Of a stretch of DNA of 64,000 bases, positions 41,490 to 51,138 are shown piece by piece. The stretch lies in assembly GCF_900109655.1 (NCBI RefSeq), contig NZ_FOAT01000002.1:88299-152298 (forward strand), read 5' to 3'. The notes under the pieces are model-generated. The model did not search any database, had not been told where the DNA came from, and was given only the letters and a program-made list of their open reading frames with translations. This DNA is from Hominimerdicola alba. Lineage in GTDB: Bacteria > Bacillota > Clostridia > Oscillospirales > Ruminococcaceae. Every line of letters starts with the position of its first letter. Position 1 is the stretch's first letter. Both the position numbers and the translations under genes were made by a program.

Positions 41490-44126
41490 ATGGCTAAAAC
41501 TACTGCTAAAAAGAACGAACCTATTTTCGTGGACAGCGTAGAAGCACTATCTGCCAAGATAAAGGAAGTCAGAGCTGCGCAGGCTAAATTTGCGACCTAT
41601 ACTCAGGAACAGGTCGACAAGATATTCAAGGCTGCTGCGCTGGCTGCCAACAAGGCACGTCTGCCTCTCGCTAAAATGGCTGTTGAAGAAACAGGCATGG
41701 GCATAGTTGAAGACAAGGTCATCAAGAACAACTATGCGTCCGAGCACATTTACAATGCTTACAAGAATGTACAGACCTGCGGTGTTTTTGAGACTAACGA
41801 AGCTTACGGCACAACAAAGCTGTATGAACCTATCGGTCTTATCGCTGCGGTAATACCTACCACTAACCCCACATCTACCGCAATATTCAAAACACTTATC
41901 TCGCTGAAGACCAGAAATGGTATCATCATCAGCCCTCACCCCCGTGCAAAGAACTGCACCATCGCAGCTGCAAAGATAGTTCTTGAAGCTGCTGTTGCTG
42001 CGGGCGCACCCGAGAACATCATCGGCTGGATAGATGTACCTTCACTGGATATGACAAACCAGATAATGAGAGATTCCGACCTGATACTTGCAACAGGCGG
42101 CCCCGGAATGGTAAAGAGCGCTTATTCTTCGGGCACACCTGCACTGGGTGTCGGCGCGGGCAATGCTTCCGCTATAATCGATGCTTCTGCTGATATCAAG
42201 GTAGCAGTAAGCTCCATAATACACTCCAAGACCTTCGATAACGGTATGATATGCGCTACCGAGCAGACCCTTATCGTTGACAAGAAGATCTACAAGGAAG
42301 TTAAGGCTGAGTTGAAAGCTCGCGGCTGCTATTTCCTGAACAATGAGGAAGCTGACAAGGTAAGAAATACCATGATAATCAACGGCAGCCTTAATGCGAA
42401 GATAGTTGGTCAGAGACCTGTTAATATCGCTAAGCTCTGCGGTTTTGAAGTGCCTGATGACGTTAAGGTACTGATAGGCGAAGCAACAAGCACCGACCGT
42501 GAAGAGGCTTTCGGTCATGAGAAGCTGACCACCGTTCTCGGTATGTACAAGGCTGATGATTTTGATGACGCACTGAACAAGGCTGAGACCCTGCTTGAAA
42601 ACAACGGCGGACTTGGTCATACCTCGGTACTGTGGATAGATAATGTAAACGAGCGCGAGAAGCTGCTGAAATTCGCTGAAAGACTGAAAACAAGCCGTCT
42701 TATCGTGAATACACCTTCCTCTCTGGGCGGCATCGGCGACCTCTACAACTTCAATTTTGCACCTTCGCTGACACTGGGCTGCGGCTCTTGGGGCGGAAAC
42801 TCCGTCAGCGAGAACGTTGGTGTAAAGCACCTGCTTAACGTTAAGACAGTTGTGGAGAGGAGAGAGAATATGCTGTGGTTCAGAGCGCCCGAAAAGGTAT
42901 ACTTCAAGAAGGGCTGTCTGCCTGTTGCCCTTGATGAACTGAAGAACGTAATGGGCAAGAAAAAGGCTTTCATCGTTACAGACCAGTTCCTGTACAAGAA
43001 CGGCTATACCAAGCCTATCACCGATAAGCTGGATCAGATGGGCATAGCACACAATGTATTCTTCGATGTTGCTCCCGATCCCTCACTGGGCTGCGCACTT
43101 GAAGGCGTAAAGGCTATCCGTGCTTTTGAGCCCGATACCATCATCGCTATCGGCGGCGGTTCCGCAATGGACGCTGCAAAGATTATGTGGGTACTGTACG
43201 AGCACCCCGAGGCTGACTTCATGGATATGGCTATGCGTTTCATAGATATTCGTAAGAGAGTTTACACCTTCCCGAAGATGGGCGAAAAGGCTTACTTCAT
43301 CTGCATACCTACTTCTTCCGGTACAGGTTCCGAGGTTACACCTTTCGCAGTTATCACTGATGAAAAGACAGGTCATAAGTATCCTCTGGCAGACTATGCT
43401 CTGTTGCCTAACATGGCTATCGTTGATACCGACCTGATGATGAGCGCACCTAAGGGTCTGACTGCTGCTTCCGGTCTTGACTGCATGGTACACGACCTTG
43501 AAGCTCTGGCTTCTATCATGGCTACCGATTTCACTGACGGCATCGCTCTGCAGTCCCTGAAGACTACATTTGAGTATCTGCCTGAGTGCGTTGACAACGG
43601 TCAGACAGCATACAAGGCAAGAGAGAAGATGGCTCACGCTGCTACTATGGCAGGTATGGCATTCGCAAATGCTTTCCTGGGCATAGGTCACTCCCTCGCA
43701 CACAAGCTGGGTGCATATCATCACCTGCCTCACGGCATCTGCTGCGCACTGGTGATAACCAATGTCATGAAGTTCAATGCTAACCCTGTTCCCACCAAGA
43801 TGGGTACATTCTCGCAGTATGAGTATCCTCATGCACTTGAAAAGTACGCTGAAGTAGCTCGCTCACTGGGTCTGTTCGGAAAGGACGACAAGGCTTGCTT
43901 CAAGATGCTCTGCGATAAGGTTGAAGAGCTGAAAGAGCGCGTAGGCTGCAAGAAGACCATAGCTGAGTACGGTATCAGTGAGGAAGACTTCCTTGCAACA
44001 CTGGATCAGATGTCCGAGGACGCATTCGACGATCAGTGCACAGGCGCTAACCCCAGATATCCTCTCATCGAAGAGCTGAAGGAGATCTACAAGGCTTGCT
44101 ACTACGGTACTGAGTACAAGGGTTGA
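41490..44126 (+). CDS. adhE: Bifunctional acetaldehyde-CoA/alcohol dehydrogenase
   Basis: Reduces acetyl-CoA to acetaldehyde and then ethanol, reoxidising NADH in fermentation. 878 residues. N-terminal aldehyde dehydrogenase (about 15-430) with the catalytic Cys in NGMICATEQT (about 250). C-terminal iron alcohol dehydrogenase (about 465-870) with GGGSAMDAAK and metal ligands in DCMVHDLEAL, GIGHSLAHKLGAYHH and HGICCA. The ATG at 41490 follows GGAGGAT. An in-frame TTG start five codons earlier would overlap the ribosome-binding site. Confidence 0.97.
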   Translation: MAKTTAKKNEPIFVDSVEALSAKIKEVRAAQAKFATYTQEQVDKIFKAAALAANKARLPLAKMAVEETGMGIVEDKVIKNNYASEHIYNAYKNVQTCGVFETNEAYGTTKLYEPIGLIAAVIPTTNPTSTAIFKTLISLKTRNGIIISPHPRAKNCTIAAAKIVLEAAVAAGAPENIIGWIDVPSLDMTNQIMRDSDLILATGGPGMVKSAYSSGTPALGVGAGNASAIIDASADIKVAVSSIIHSKTFDNGMICATEQTLIVDKKIYKEVKAELKARGCYFLNNEEADKVRNTMIINGSLNAKIVGQRPVNIAKLCGFEVPDDVKVLIGEATSTDREEAFGHEKLTTVLGMYKADDFDDALNKAETLLENNGGLGHTSVLWIDNVNEREKLLKFAERLKTSRLIVNTPSSLGGIGDLYNFNFAPSLTLGCGSWGGNSVSENVGVKHLLNVKTVVERRENMLWFRAPEKVYFKKGCLPVALDELKNVMGKKKAFIVTDQFLYKNGYTKPITDKLDQMGIAHNVFFDVAPDPSLGCALEGVKAIRAFEPDTIIAIGGGSAMDAAKIMWVLYEHPEADFMDMAMRFIDIRKRVYTFPKMGEKAYFICIPTSSGTGSEVTPFAVITDEKTGHKYPLADYALLPNMAIVDTDLMMSAPKGLTAASGLDCMVHDLEALASIMATDFTDGIALQSLKTTFEYLPECVDNGQTAYKAREKMAHAATMAGMAFANAFLGIGHSLAHKLGAYHHLPHGICCALVITNVMKFNANPVPTKMGTFSQYEYPHALEKYAEVARSLGLFGKDDKACFKMLCDKVEELKERVGCKKTIAEYGISEEDFLATLDQMSEDAFDDQCTGANPRYPLIEELKEIYKACYYGTEYKG

Positions 44127-44158
44127 TCTCAGCGCTGTAAAACAGTATAAATAATTCA

Positions 44159-44193
44159 GGCACTTCTGTCAACGTTGACAGAAGTGCCTTTGC
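44159..44193 (+). terminator. Terminator of adhE
   Basis: Stem GGCACTTCTGTC (44159-44170) / GACAGAAGTGCC (44177-44188) followed by TTTGCGTTTTTA. Arms identical to the terminator at 39608. Confidence 0.9.
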
Positions 44194-44202
44194 GTTTTTA
44201 TA

Positions 44203-44925
44203 TCAGTTGGTACCATCAAGATGATATATCCTGTTCATCTCGGGTGATAGTCCGCCGTCTGCGGAGCGCACATAGAGCGGTTTTTCGATTTGTATAAAAT
44301 TATTACCGCCCATACGGCCCTCAACGAGTATCAGCCACGGTGCGCAGTCGGGATTTTTGTGTACCGTCCGCAGACGCTTGGGCTCAATGCCGTTGGAGCG
44401 CATGGCTGTCATGATATCGCAGAGCCTTTCGGGGCGGTTGCATATGCAGAGCCTGCCGCCGTAGCGAAGATTCTTCTTAGCCGCTTTGCAAACGTCCTCA
44501 ACGGTGCAGAGCATCTCGTGACGTGCGATGGACACCGCTTCGCTGTCGTTCTTTTCGCCCGTGTTGTTTATCTTGTAAGGCGGATTGCAGGTTATAAGGT
44601 CGATGGGCTTGTCCGCGCGCCAGTCTTTAAGGTCGCCCAGCACAGGGACTATATCATCTATCTCCGACTTTTTAAGCGAAACTTTCAGCTGCTCGTGGGC
44701 TTTCTCCTGGATCTCCAGAGCGTAGGTCAGCTTCGGCTTGTAATTCTTGTGCAGCAGAAGTGCGATTATCCCGCTGCCCGTGCAGAAGTCGGCGCAGACA
44801 TCCTTGTGCCTTGCCTGAGCAAAATCCGCCAGCAGAAAAGCGTCCGTACCGAAACGGTGCTCATCTGATATGCATATCTCGATCCCGTCCCCAAGGGATT
44901 CAAAAGTAAAGTCGGTGTATTCCAT
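44203..44925 (-). CDS. TrmN6/YfiC-like SAM-dependent methyltransferase
   Basis: 240 residues. SAM-binding motif VCADFCTGSGIIALLLHKN (about 38) and the amino-methyltransferase motif LITCNPPYK (about 110), which with the flanking sequence points to tRNA1(Val) adenine-37 N6 methylation or a close relative. Length fits. Its promoter is back-to-back with that of the next gene. Confidence 0.88.
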   Translation of the reverse strand: MEYTDFTFESLGDGIEICISDEHRFGTDAFLLADFAQARHKDVCADFCTGSGIIALLLHKNYKPKLTYALEIQEKAHEQLKVSLKKSEIDDIVPVLGDLKDWRADKPIDLITCNPPYKINNTGEKNDSEAVSIARHEMLCTVEDVCKAAKKNLRYGGRLCICNRPERLCDIMTAMRSNGIEPKRLRTVHKNPDCAPWLILVEGRMGGNNFIQIEKPLYVRSADGGLSPEMNRIYHLDGTN

Positions 44926-44955
44926 GAAATCTTCCTCTCAAATGTTATCTGCTTG

Positions 44956-44984
44956 ATTATACCACGATTTTGCAGCGCTGTCAA
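44956..44984 (-). promoter_or_regulatory. Sigma-A promoter of the TrmN6-like gene
   Basis: Minus strand TTGACA (44979-44984), 17 bp, TATAAT (44956-44961): perfect consensus. Confidence 0.9.
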
Positions 44985-44990
44985 ATATGC

Positions 44991-45019
44991 TTGACTTGCG
45001 TGGCTTTGGGTGGTATAAT
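44991..45019 (+). promoter_or_regulatory. Sigma-A promoter of the DUF3592 gene
   Basis: TTGACT (44991-44996), 17 bp, TATAAT (45014-45019). The -35 boxes of this and the divergent promoter are 6 bp apart. Confidence 0.9.
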
Positions 45020-45047
45020 ATACCAAGCAAATTGTGAGGTGACAGCA

Positions 45048-45527
45048 TTGGCAAGCAGGAAAAACAAGAAAAACAGAAATCAAAAAGCCGAAAAAGAGTC
45101 TTCGGACAAAACAGTTCTGACAGTTATTTGTATCATACTTGTGATCGGGGCTTTTATAGCAGGCGGTGTGGGGCTGCTCGTTGAGGATCACGATCTCAAA
45201 AAAAACTGCACCGCATATGCCGAGGGCGAGGTCGTCAGGGTAGAGGTAAAAGGCAGACGAAAGCACAGGAAAATTACAACATATATAGAAGTGTACGACA
45301 GCATATTCCCCAAAAAAGAGATAGTTCTCAAACAGGGCGGCTACAAAGAGGGTCAGGATGTCAAGGTGTTCTATGACCCCAATGATCACAGCCGCTATTA
45401 TGTGGAGGGCACATCAGCTGACAGGATATCGGGCGGAATCGGGCTGATAGTGTTCGGCGGGCTGATGATTTTTTCGGGACTGCTTATAAGGCGGGCGTGC
45501 AAAAAAATTGAGCAGGACAAAAAATAG
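45048..45527 (+). CDS. DUF3592-like membrane protein
   Basis: 159 residues. Basic tail (ASRKNKKNRNQKAEK), TM about 25-45, an extracytoplasmic domain (about 55-120) with GEVVRVEVKGRRKHRKITT and QDVKVFYDPNDHSRYYVEG, TM about 128-147 and a lysine-rich end. Same two-TM design and YDP-x-x-x-x-x-YY-type ending of the domain as the protein at 13574. The start is TTG at 45048, after GAGGTGA; no ATG is available. Monocistronic, with promoter and terminator. Confidence 0.78.
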   Translation: MASRKNKKNRNQKAEKESSDKTVLTVICIILVIGAFIAGGVGLLVEDHDLKKNCTAYAEGEVVRVEVKGRRKHRKITTYIEVYDSIFPKKEIVLKQGGYKEGQDVKVFYDPNDHSRYYVEGTSADRISGGIGLIVFGGLMIFSGLLIRRACKKIEQDKK

Positions 45528-45528
45528 C

Positions 45529-45567
45529 AAAAGCCGTGAAGCGAATGATCGTTTCACGGCTTTTATT
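45529..45567 (+). terminator. Terminator of the DUF3592 gene
   Basis: Stem AAAAGCCGTGAA (45529-45540) / TTCACGGCTTTT (45553-45564). A further GC-rich stem (CTCCTCCC / GGGGGAGGAG, about 45581-45607) follows before hom. Confidence 0.88.
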
Positions 45568-45661
45568 ATGCATAATTCTCCTCCCACGCCTGTAGCGGGG
45601 GAGGAGAACAGCCTGTTATATCCGTTTAAAAAAGTCAGCCCAATGTTGTGACACAGCCTTA

Positions 45662-46906
45662 TCAGAACATTCTAATCTTGCTTGCTATCTCAGCAGAGTG
45701 AGAAAGGATAGCCAGGTTAGCATCGATATCGCTCTCGACCATATTGGGTGTGATGAATGCAAGTTCATCATCGGGACGGTTTGCACGCTCAATGTACATC
45801 AGCTTGCCGAACATCTCGGAGATGGAAGGCTTGAGAGCCTGAACATCGTCGCCCTTAAGACGAACATACATGGAGCAGTTGGTGTCCTTGTAGCGAACAA
45901 CGAACTTCTCGTCTTTTCTGGATTCCTCCCAGTGGATGCCGAGAGCTCTGCCGTGGTGTCTCAGGCAGTCGATGATATCGCCTACAACTGCGGAAGCGGT
46001 AGGCAGTTTGCCTGCGCCCTGACCGTAGAACAGTACATCGCCTACGCCGTCGCCTGTAACGCTTACTGCGTTGTATACATCGTCAACGCTTGCCAGCATA
46101 TTGCTCTTGGGAACGAGTCTGGGGCAAACGATAGCGCTGAGACTGCCGTCTTCAAGTCTCTTTACGGAAGCTATCAGCTTGATAACATAGCCTGCGTTGT
46201 CAGCGTACTCAACATCGTCCAGAGTGATCCTTGTGATACCGGACTTGTGTACCATCTCGGGATAGATGTGCTTGCCGTATACCAGTGAACCCAGTATGCA
46301 GATCTTTCTGCAAGCATCCTCGCCCTCAACATCGGCAGTGGGGTCAGCCTCGGCATAGCCCAGCTGCTGAGCCAATTTCAGAGCGTCATCAAAGCTCATC
46401 TGATCCTTTATCATCTTGGTCAGTATAAAGTTGGTAGTACCGTTAAGGATACCCGATACCTGCTGGATATCGTTACCTGCCAGGCACTTGTTCAGGGGTC
46501 TGATTATCGGTATGCCGCCGCCTACGCTTGCTTCAAACAGATAGCTGCAGCCGTTATCCTGTGCAAGCTGAAGAAGCTCAGCGCCGTAAGCCGCAACAAG
46601 AGCCTTGTTGGAAGTTACCACGCTCTTGCCCTTTGCAAGGAGCTTCTTGGTGTACTCGTATGCGAATGTGGTACCGCCTACAACCTCGGCAACTACCTCT
46701 ATCTCATCATCGTTGAGTATTGTATCAAAATCGTGGATTATCATATCGGCAAAAGGAGATTCGGGGAAATCCCTGAGATCGAGAACATACTTGATATCGC
46801 AGTCTCTGCCGATCTTCTTGCTGATGGCTTCCCTGTTCTTCATAAACAGCTCGACAGTACCCGAGCCAACTACACCGTATCCTATCACCGCTACATTCTT
46901 ACTCAT
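45662..46906 (-). CDS. hom: Homoserine dehydrogenase
   Basis: Reduces aspartate semialdehyde to homoserine on the way to threonine and methionine. 414 residues: NAD(P)-binding GYGVVGSGTVELF (about 8-20), the catalytic/substrate region LNGTTNFILTKM and YAEADPTADVEGEDACRK (about 175-205) with the Asp and Lys, and a C-terminal regulatory extension (about 330-414), shorter and less clear than a standard ACT domain. Follows an ACT-domain regulator by 45 bp on the same strand. Confidence 0.96.
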   Translation of the reverse strand: MSKNVAVIGYGVVGSGTVELFMKNREAISKKIGRDCDIKYVLDLRDFPESPFADMIIHDFDTILNDDEIEVVAEVVGGTTFAYEYTKKLLAKGKSVVTSNKALVAAYGAELLQLAQDNGCSYLFEASVGGGIPIIRPLNKCLAGNDIQQVSGILNGTTNFILTKMIKDQMSFDDALKLAQQLGYAEADPTADVEGEDACRKICILGSLVYGKHIYPEMVHKSGITRITLDDVEYADNAGYVIKLIASVKRLEDGSLSAIVCPRLVPKSNMLASVDDVYNAVSVTGDGVGDVLFYGQGAGKLPTASAVVGDIIDCLRHHGRALGIHWEESRKDEKFVVRYKDTNCSMYVRLKGDDVQALKPSISEMFGKLMYIERANRPDDELAFITPNMVESDIDANLAILSHSAEIASKIRMF

Positions 46907-46951
46907 AATTATCCTCTTCCTAAATTATTATTATGTCTGTTCAGACCGAAC

Positions 46952-47398
46952 TCACTCGCCCGAGATTATCTTCGCTTCAACCACACCCGATACCTTGGAA
47001 AGCTCCTCGGTGAGCTTCTGGGTGTTCAGCGCGTCCCTGTCGAACCTTACGGAGAACGTTACCGTTGCCACGGAATCCACGGGGATATTCTGGTTTATGG
47101 TCAGTATATTGGTCCCCAGCTCGTAAAGTTTCGATATTATTGAGGAAAGCACGCCCTTTTCGTCACGCAGTGTGCAGTAGACGGAAACGATGTTGTTGGT
47201 GAGACGTTCCTCATAATTAAAAACAGAGTCCTTGTATTTGTAGTAAGCGCTCCTTGATATGCCCACTGCCCTGCAAGCCTCGGTAGAGGTGGATACCTCG
47301 CCCCTTGCCCGCATACGTTTTGCGGCAAGCACTTTCAGTACGATATCTGGCAGTACATCTGCACTTACTATGACCAGACCCGACTCGTTATCAGCCAC
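46952..47398 (-). CDS. ACT-domain regulator, PheB/ThrR-like
   Basis: 148 residues. The N-terminal 70 form a small helical region with a helix-turn-helix-like stretch (STEACRAVGISRSAYYKYKD), the C-terminal 75 an ACT domain (VSVYCTLRDEKGVLSSIIS, LGTNILTINQNIP). Similar proteins next to hom in Firmicutes sense an amino acid, probably threonine, and repress hom. The start is GTG at 47398 after GGAGGTGAA. Shares a transcript with hom. Confidence 0.85.
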   Translation of the reverse strand: MADNESGLVIVSADVLPDIVLKVLAAKRMRARGEVSTSTEACRAVGISRSAYYKYKDSVFNYEERLTNNIVSVYCTLRDEKGVLSSIISKLYELGTNILTINQNIPVDSVATVTFSVRFDRDALNTQKLTEELSKVSGVVEAKIISGE

Positions 47399-47442
47399 GG
47401 AAAGTTCACCTCCGACAAACAAGTGTATTCGCAACAAATACA

Positions 47443-47471
47443 ACTATACCACGTTTTTGCAAATTTGTCAA
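47443..47471 (-). promoter_or_regulatory. Sigma-A promoter of the ACT regulator-hom operon
   Basis: Minus strand TTGACA (47466-47471), 17 bp, TATAGT (47443-47448). Confidence 0.88.
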
Positions 47472-47628
47472 GCATACTTTTTAAATAAAAAACGCCTGAA
47501 CAGGTGATATTTCACGCGGATACAGGCGGTCAGAGGGTGTTTTGAGTGCAGGTTATGGTTATAATAAACGAAATTGAGTTAGGGGCTCTTCAACTATTGT
47601 TAAATTTGTGGAAAAGAATATGGCTGAC

Positions 47629-47657
47629 TTGAATTTTATGATAAAAAGTTGTAAAAT
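47629..47657 (+). promoter_or_regulatory. Sigma-A-like promoter of the V-type ATPase operon
   Basis: TTGAAT (47629-47634), 17 bp, TAAAAT (47652-47657). The leader of about 100 bases contains ATGACC/GGTCAT (47677-47691) and ATGGGTATCGATATCCAT (about 47707-47724), either of which could be an operator or a hairpin. The 160 bp before the promoter show no feature. Confidence 0.65.
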
Positions 47658-47761
47658 GATAATGTATTTCTAAACATATGACCATGGGTCATTATAGTGG
47701 ACGGCATATGGGTATCGATATCCATACCGTTTAGTATAAACTGCCGAAAGGAGTGAGCAGT

Positions 47762-48061
47762 TTGGATATAATCAGTGAGATACTGGAAACAGACAGACTT
47801 GCCGAGGAAAAGCTTGAACAGGCTATGCAGAAACGCAGCGAGATGCTGAAAGAATGTGAGAAAAAAGTCGAGCGTATACACGAGAATGCCGAGTCCGAAG
47901 CAGATCTCTACCGCGCATTTCTCATCTCCGAAGAGGATATGAGCAACTGCGAGAATGAGCTGAGGCAAAGCGAAAAAGATCAGCTCGATGCCCTTGTTGC
48001 GGCTTATGAGCTGAAACATGAGGACTGGGAAAATGATATATTCGCCGCGATAACAGGCTGA
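47762..48061 (+). CDS. V/A-type ATPase peripheral-stalk subunit G/H
   Basis: 99 residues, almost entirely coiled coil (LETDRLAEEKLEQAMQKRSE, ECEKKVERIHENAESEAD). This is the form of the peripheral-stalk helix that pairs with subunit E. The start is TTG, 8 bp after AAAGGAG; the upstream in-frame GTG overlaps the ribosome-binding site. First gene of the operon. Confidence 0.82.
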   Translation: MDIISEILETDRLAEEKLEQAMQKRSEMLKECEKKVERIHENAESEADLYRAFLISEEDMSNCENELRQSEKDQLDALVAAYELKHEDWENDIFAAITG

Positions 48062-48091
48062 TGACCCTGCGGCTGAAAGGAGATGCCCGAT

Positions 48092-49126
48092 ATGTTGGAG
48101 AATTACAGTTCAAATGCCACCACTGCTAAGATAAGAGCGAAATACGCTCAGCTTTTTACGCAGGAGGATTATCGGGAACTGGCGGCGCTGAGGACTGTGC
48201 CCGAAGCGGCGGAATACATCTCGCGGTCGGCACGTTTCAGGGATGCTTTCGCGGAAGTTGATCCTAATACAATACACCGCGGTTTTCTTGAAGAACTGCT
48301 GTACAGGGAGAACTTTGAGACTTATATAAGACTGTGCAAATTTCAGGGGCTTGATAAACAGCCGTTTTTCGGGTTTCTTATAAGACGCAGCGAGATAGAC
48401 TGCATACTTTCTATCATAAACCGCATAAACTCGTCGCTGGACAGGACTTATCTATCAGACCTGCCGGGATATCTTATAAAGTACCTGACCATACCCGTTA
48501 TGGAACTCAGCCTTTCACAGACCTATGAAGATCTGGTGGCGGGACTAAAGGGTACGCGCTACGGCAAGGTGCTGAAAAAGATACCTGTCCGCGAGGACGG
48601 CAGAGCCGACTATACCGAGTGCGAGTTCAGGCTGAGGACAGCTTATTATGCGGAGCTTCTTGAACAGGCAGAAAAGGAGTTTTCGGGAAGCGTTTCGGAG
48701 GAACTGAAAACTATCATACTCCGCGAGATAGACTGCCGAAATATAATAAATGCCTACCGTATGAAGTCTTACTTCGGGTATTCCCCCGATGAGATAAAGC
48801 GGAGATCGCTGAAATACTACGGCATAGGAAAAAAGAATATGGAAAGGCTGTATGAAGCAGCCGACAGTGAGACCATGATGGACATGGTAAATCATACCAT
48901 TTACGGGAAAAACTCCCCCGATACCGATAATATCGAGGTGGAGATAAACAGCGTGAAGATAAGAAGGCTGAGGCATTACCTGACGGGCAGCACAAATGCT
49001 CCCGTGGCGCTGTATGCTTTCATTATCCTCTGCGATATAGAAGTTTCCAATCTGGTGCATATCATCGAGGGCATCAGATACGGCGTTGATGCTGCAGCCA
49101 TTGAGGGACAGCTGATAACGCTTTGA
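48092..49126 (+). CDS. V/A-type ATPase subunit C
   Basis: 344 residues, all helical, with the three-lobed repeat of the d/C subunit that joins the central stalk to the membrane ring (LRTVPEAAEYISRSARFRDA; EIDCRNIINAYRMKSYFGYS about 210). GAAAGGAG places the start at the second in-frame ATG, 48092. Confidence 0.92.
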   Translation: MLENYSSNATTAKIRAKYAQLFTQEDYRELAALRTVPEAAEYISRSARFRDAFAEVDPNTIHRGFLEELLYRENFETYIRLCKFQGLDKQPFFGFLIRRSEIDCILSIINRINSSLDRTYLSDLPGYLIKYLTIPVMELSLSQTYEDLVAGLKGTRYGKVLKKIPVREDGRADYTECEFRLRTAYYAELLEQAEKEFSGSVSEELKTIILREIDCRNIINAYRMKSYFGYSPDEIKRRSLKYYGIGKKNMERLYEAADSETMMDMVNHTIYGKNSPDTDNIEVEINSVKIRRLRHYLTGSTNAPVALYAFIILCDIEVSNLVHIIEGIRYGVDAAAIEGQLITL

Positions 49127-49161
49127 TATCTTCCCGATGAAAGGAGTGCGAACACCTAAAT

Positions 49162-51114
49162 ATGGCGATTGAAAAAATGGCGCTTGTCAATATCATCGGC
49201 AGGTTTGAGGATCTTGACGATACTCTCATACGCTGCTGCGACAGCGGGTGCTTCCATATCGAGCCGGCTTTCAAGAATGAAGCTAATTCTACTGTAAAGC
49301 TGCTGAATGAGAAGAATCCCTTCGGTGTGCCGCTGAAAGAATTTGCGTCCCTTGCCACTGAGATGGACATCGAGCTGACAGAGACAAAGGGTACAAGGTT
49401 CAATGGGTGGACAGCGGAACAGTTCAATGAACTTTCCGAGAATATCGACAGCGAGATAGAGGAAAAGAACAGCGAGAAGCAAAAACTCGCAACAGAGGTA
49501 TCAGAGCTGGAGGGCGCTGTGCTTCAGATAGATCATCTTAGGGGCATGAACAGCGATTTCAGCAAGATATTTGCCTGTAAGCACACTGCCTGCCGCATAG
49601 GCCGTATGCCTGCGGATAATCTGGCAAAGTTACAGTACTACGATCAGACATTCTTCTTTGTGCCTTTTGAGACTACAAAGGATTTCTGCTGGGGTATGTA
49701 CTTCTGTGCCGAGGGCGACAAGGAACTGGTGGACAGTATCTTCCGCTCAATGTTCTTTGAGAGGATACATATTCCCGATTATGTATCGGGTAACACAGAT
49801 GAAGCCATCACAAAGCTGAACGACCAGATAAAGGTCAAAAAGGCAGCTATGGAAACTCTTGATAAAGAGATAGCCGTCCTCGCGGAAAAGCATGACAAGA
49901 CTATACTTGAGGCTTATACCGAGCTGAAAAAGCGCTACGATATCTTTGAACTGCGCCGCAAGGTCGGGGCTGTTAAAGAAAAGTTCTATGTCAAGGGATT
50001 CGTTCCCAAGAAGCAGGCGGATAAATTCTCCGAAAGCTTCGATGATATGGAAGAGGTGGAAGTAGTTCTTCTGCCGCCTGATGCGGATGCATACTGCACT
50101 CCGCCTACGGTGCTGAAAAACGGCTGGTTCACAAGACCTTACTCAATGCTTGTTGAGATGTACGGTCTGCCGAAGTACAACGGATTCAACCCCACGGCAT
50201 TCGTGGCGATAACCTACACATTGCTGTTCGGCATAATGTTCGGCGATTTGGGACAGGGATTCCTGCTGTTCATCTTAGGACTGATAATAGGCGGTAAGGT
50301 CAACAAACAGGCAGGCGGCATCGTTACAAGATGCGGTATTTCCAGTATGATCTTCGGTACGCTGTACGGTTCGGTATTCGGATTTGAAGAACTTCTCGAC
50401 CCGGTGTACGAGAACTTAGGGATAGATTTCCTGCCGCTGAAAGCCTTTGAACAGTCATCCTTCATACTGCTTACCGCGGTGGGCATAGGTATATTCCTGA
50501 TAGTGGTATCCATGATGCTGAACATCTACATAGGTTTCAGGGAAAAGAACTACGAAAAGGCAGTATTCGGCTGCAACGGAATCGCGGGACTTATCTTCTA
50601 CGGTTCGCTGGTAACTTACGTAGTAAGCAAGTTCATACTGAAGATCGAGCTTGCAAGCGGTGCAGTATTTGCTCTGCTGCTGGTGATACCCGGTATATGC
50701 ATATTCTGCCGAGTACCCTTTGCGATAGCCGCAAAGTACAAGAAGTGGAAGCTTTCCGAGGACGAAGAGGATATGACAGTAGGCGGATTCATCGTCGAGA
50801 ACTTCTTCGAGATGTTTGAGTTCCTCCTCAGCTACGTTTCAAACACCATGTCATTCCTGAGAGTAGGCGGTTTCGTACTTTCCCACGCAGGTATGATGCT
50901 GGTTGTAATGACACTGCTGAATATGTCTGCAGCGGCTGCAAAGCCCTTCACACTTGTGATAGGCAACCTGTTCGTTATGGCTATGGAAGGTATGATCGTG
51001 GCAATACAGATCATACGTCTGGAATTCTACGAGATATTCTCGCGTTTCTATGAGAGCGACGGCAAGGAGTTTGAACCTTTGAGTGTCAGCTTCGATACCG
51101 AAGTAAATATATGA
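49162..51114 (+). CDS. V/A-type ATPase subunit I (membrane a subunit)
   Basis: 650 residues. The N-terminal half (1-325) is a soluble coiled-coil arm; the C-terminal half has about eight TM segments (from 345) including GIMFGDLGQG and the FVLSHAGMMLVVMTLL / MEGMIVAIQIIRLEFYEIFSRFYE helices that carry the ion-path Arg. AAAGGAGTG precedes the ATG. It conducts H+ or Na+ with the K ring. Confidence 0.95.
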   Translation: MAIEKMALVNIIGRFEDLDDTLIRCCDSGCFHIEPAFKNEANSTVKLLNEKNPFGVPLKEFASLATEMDIELTETKGTRFNGWTAEQFNELSENIDSEIEEKNSEKQKLATEVSELEGAVLQIDHLRGMNSDFSKIFACKHTACRIGRMPADNLAKLQYYDQTFFFVPFETTKDFCWGMYFCAEGDKELVDSIFRSMFFERIHIPDYVSGNTDEAITKLNDQIKVKKAAMETLDKEIAVLAEKHDKTILEAYTELKKRYDIFELRRKVGAVKEKFYVKGFVPKKQADKFSESFDDMEEVEVVLLPPDADAYCTPPTVLKNGWFTRPYSMLVEMYGLPKYNGFNPTAFVAITYTLLFGIMFGDLGQGFLLFILGLIIGGKVNKQAGGIVTRCGISSMIFGTLYGSVFGFEELLDPVYENLGIDFLPLKAFEQSSFILLTAVGIGIFLIVVSMMLNIYIGFREKNYEKAVFGCNGIAGLIFYGSLVTYVVSKFILKIELASGAVFALLLVIPGICIFCRVPFAIAAKYKKWKLSEDEEDMTVGGFIVENFFEMFEFLLSYVSNTMSFLRVGGFVLSHAGMMLVVMTLLNMSAAAAKPFTLVIGNLFVMAMEGMIVAIQIIRLEFYEIFSRFYESDGKEFEPLSVSFDTEVNI

Positions 51115-51138
51115 TAATTAATTTTGGAGGTTTTAGAT

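Noticed and set aside
42042-43052. 336-codon open frame opposite adhE
   Set aside because: Shadow frame within adhE; no start signals.
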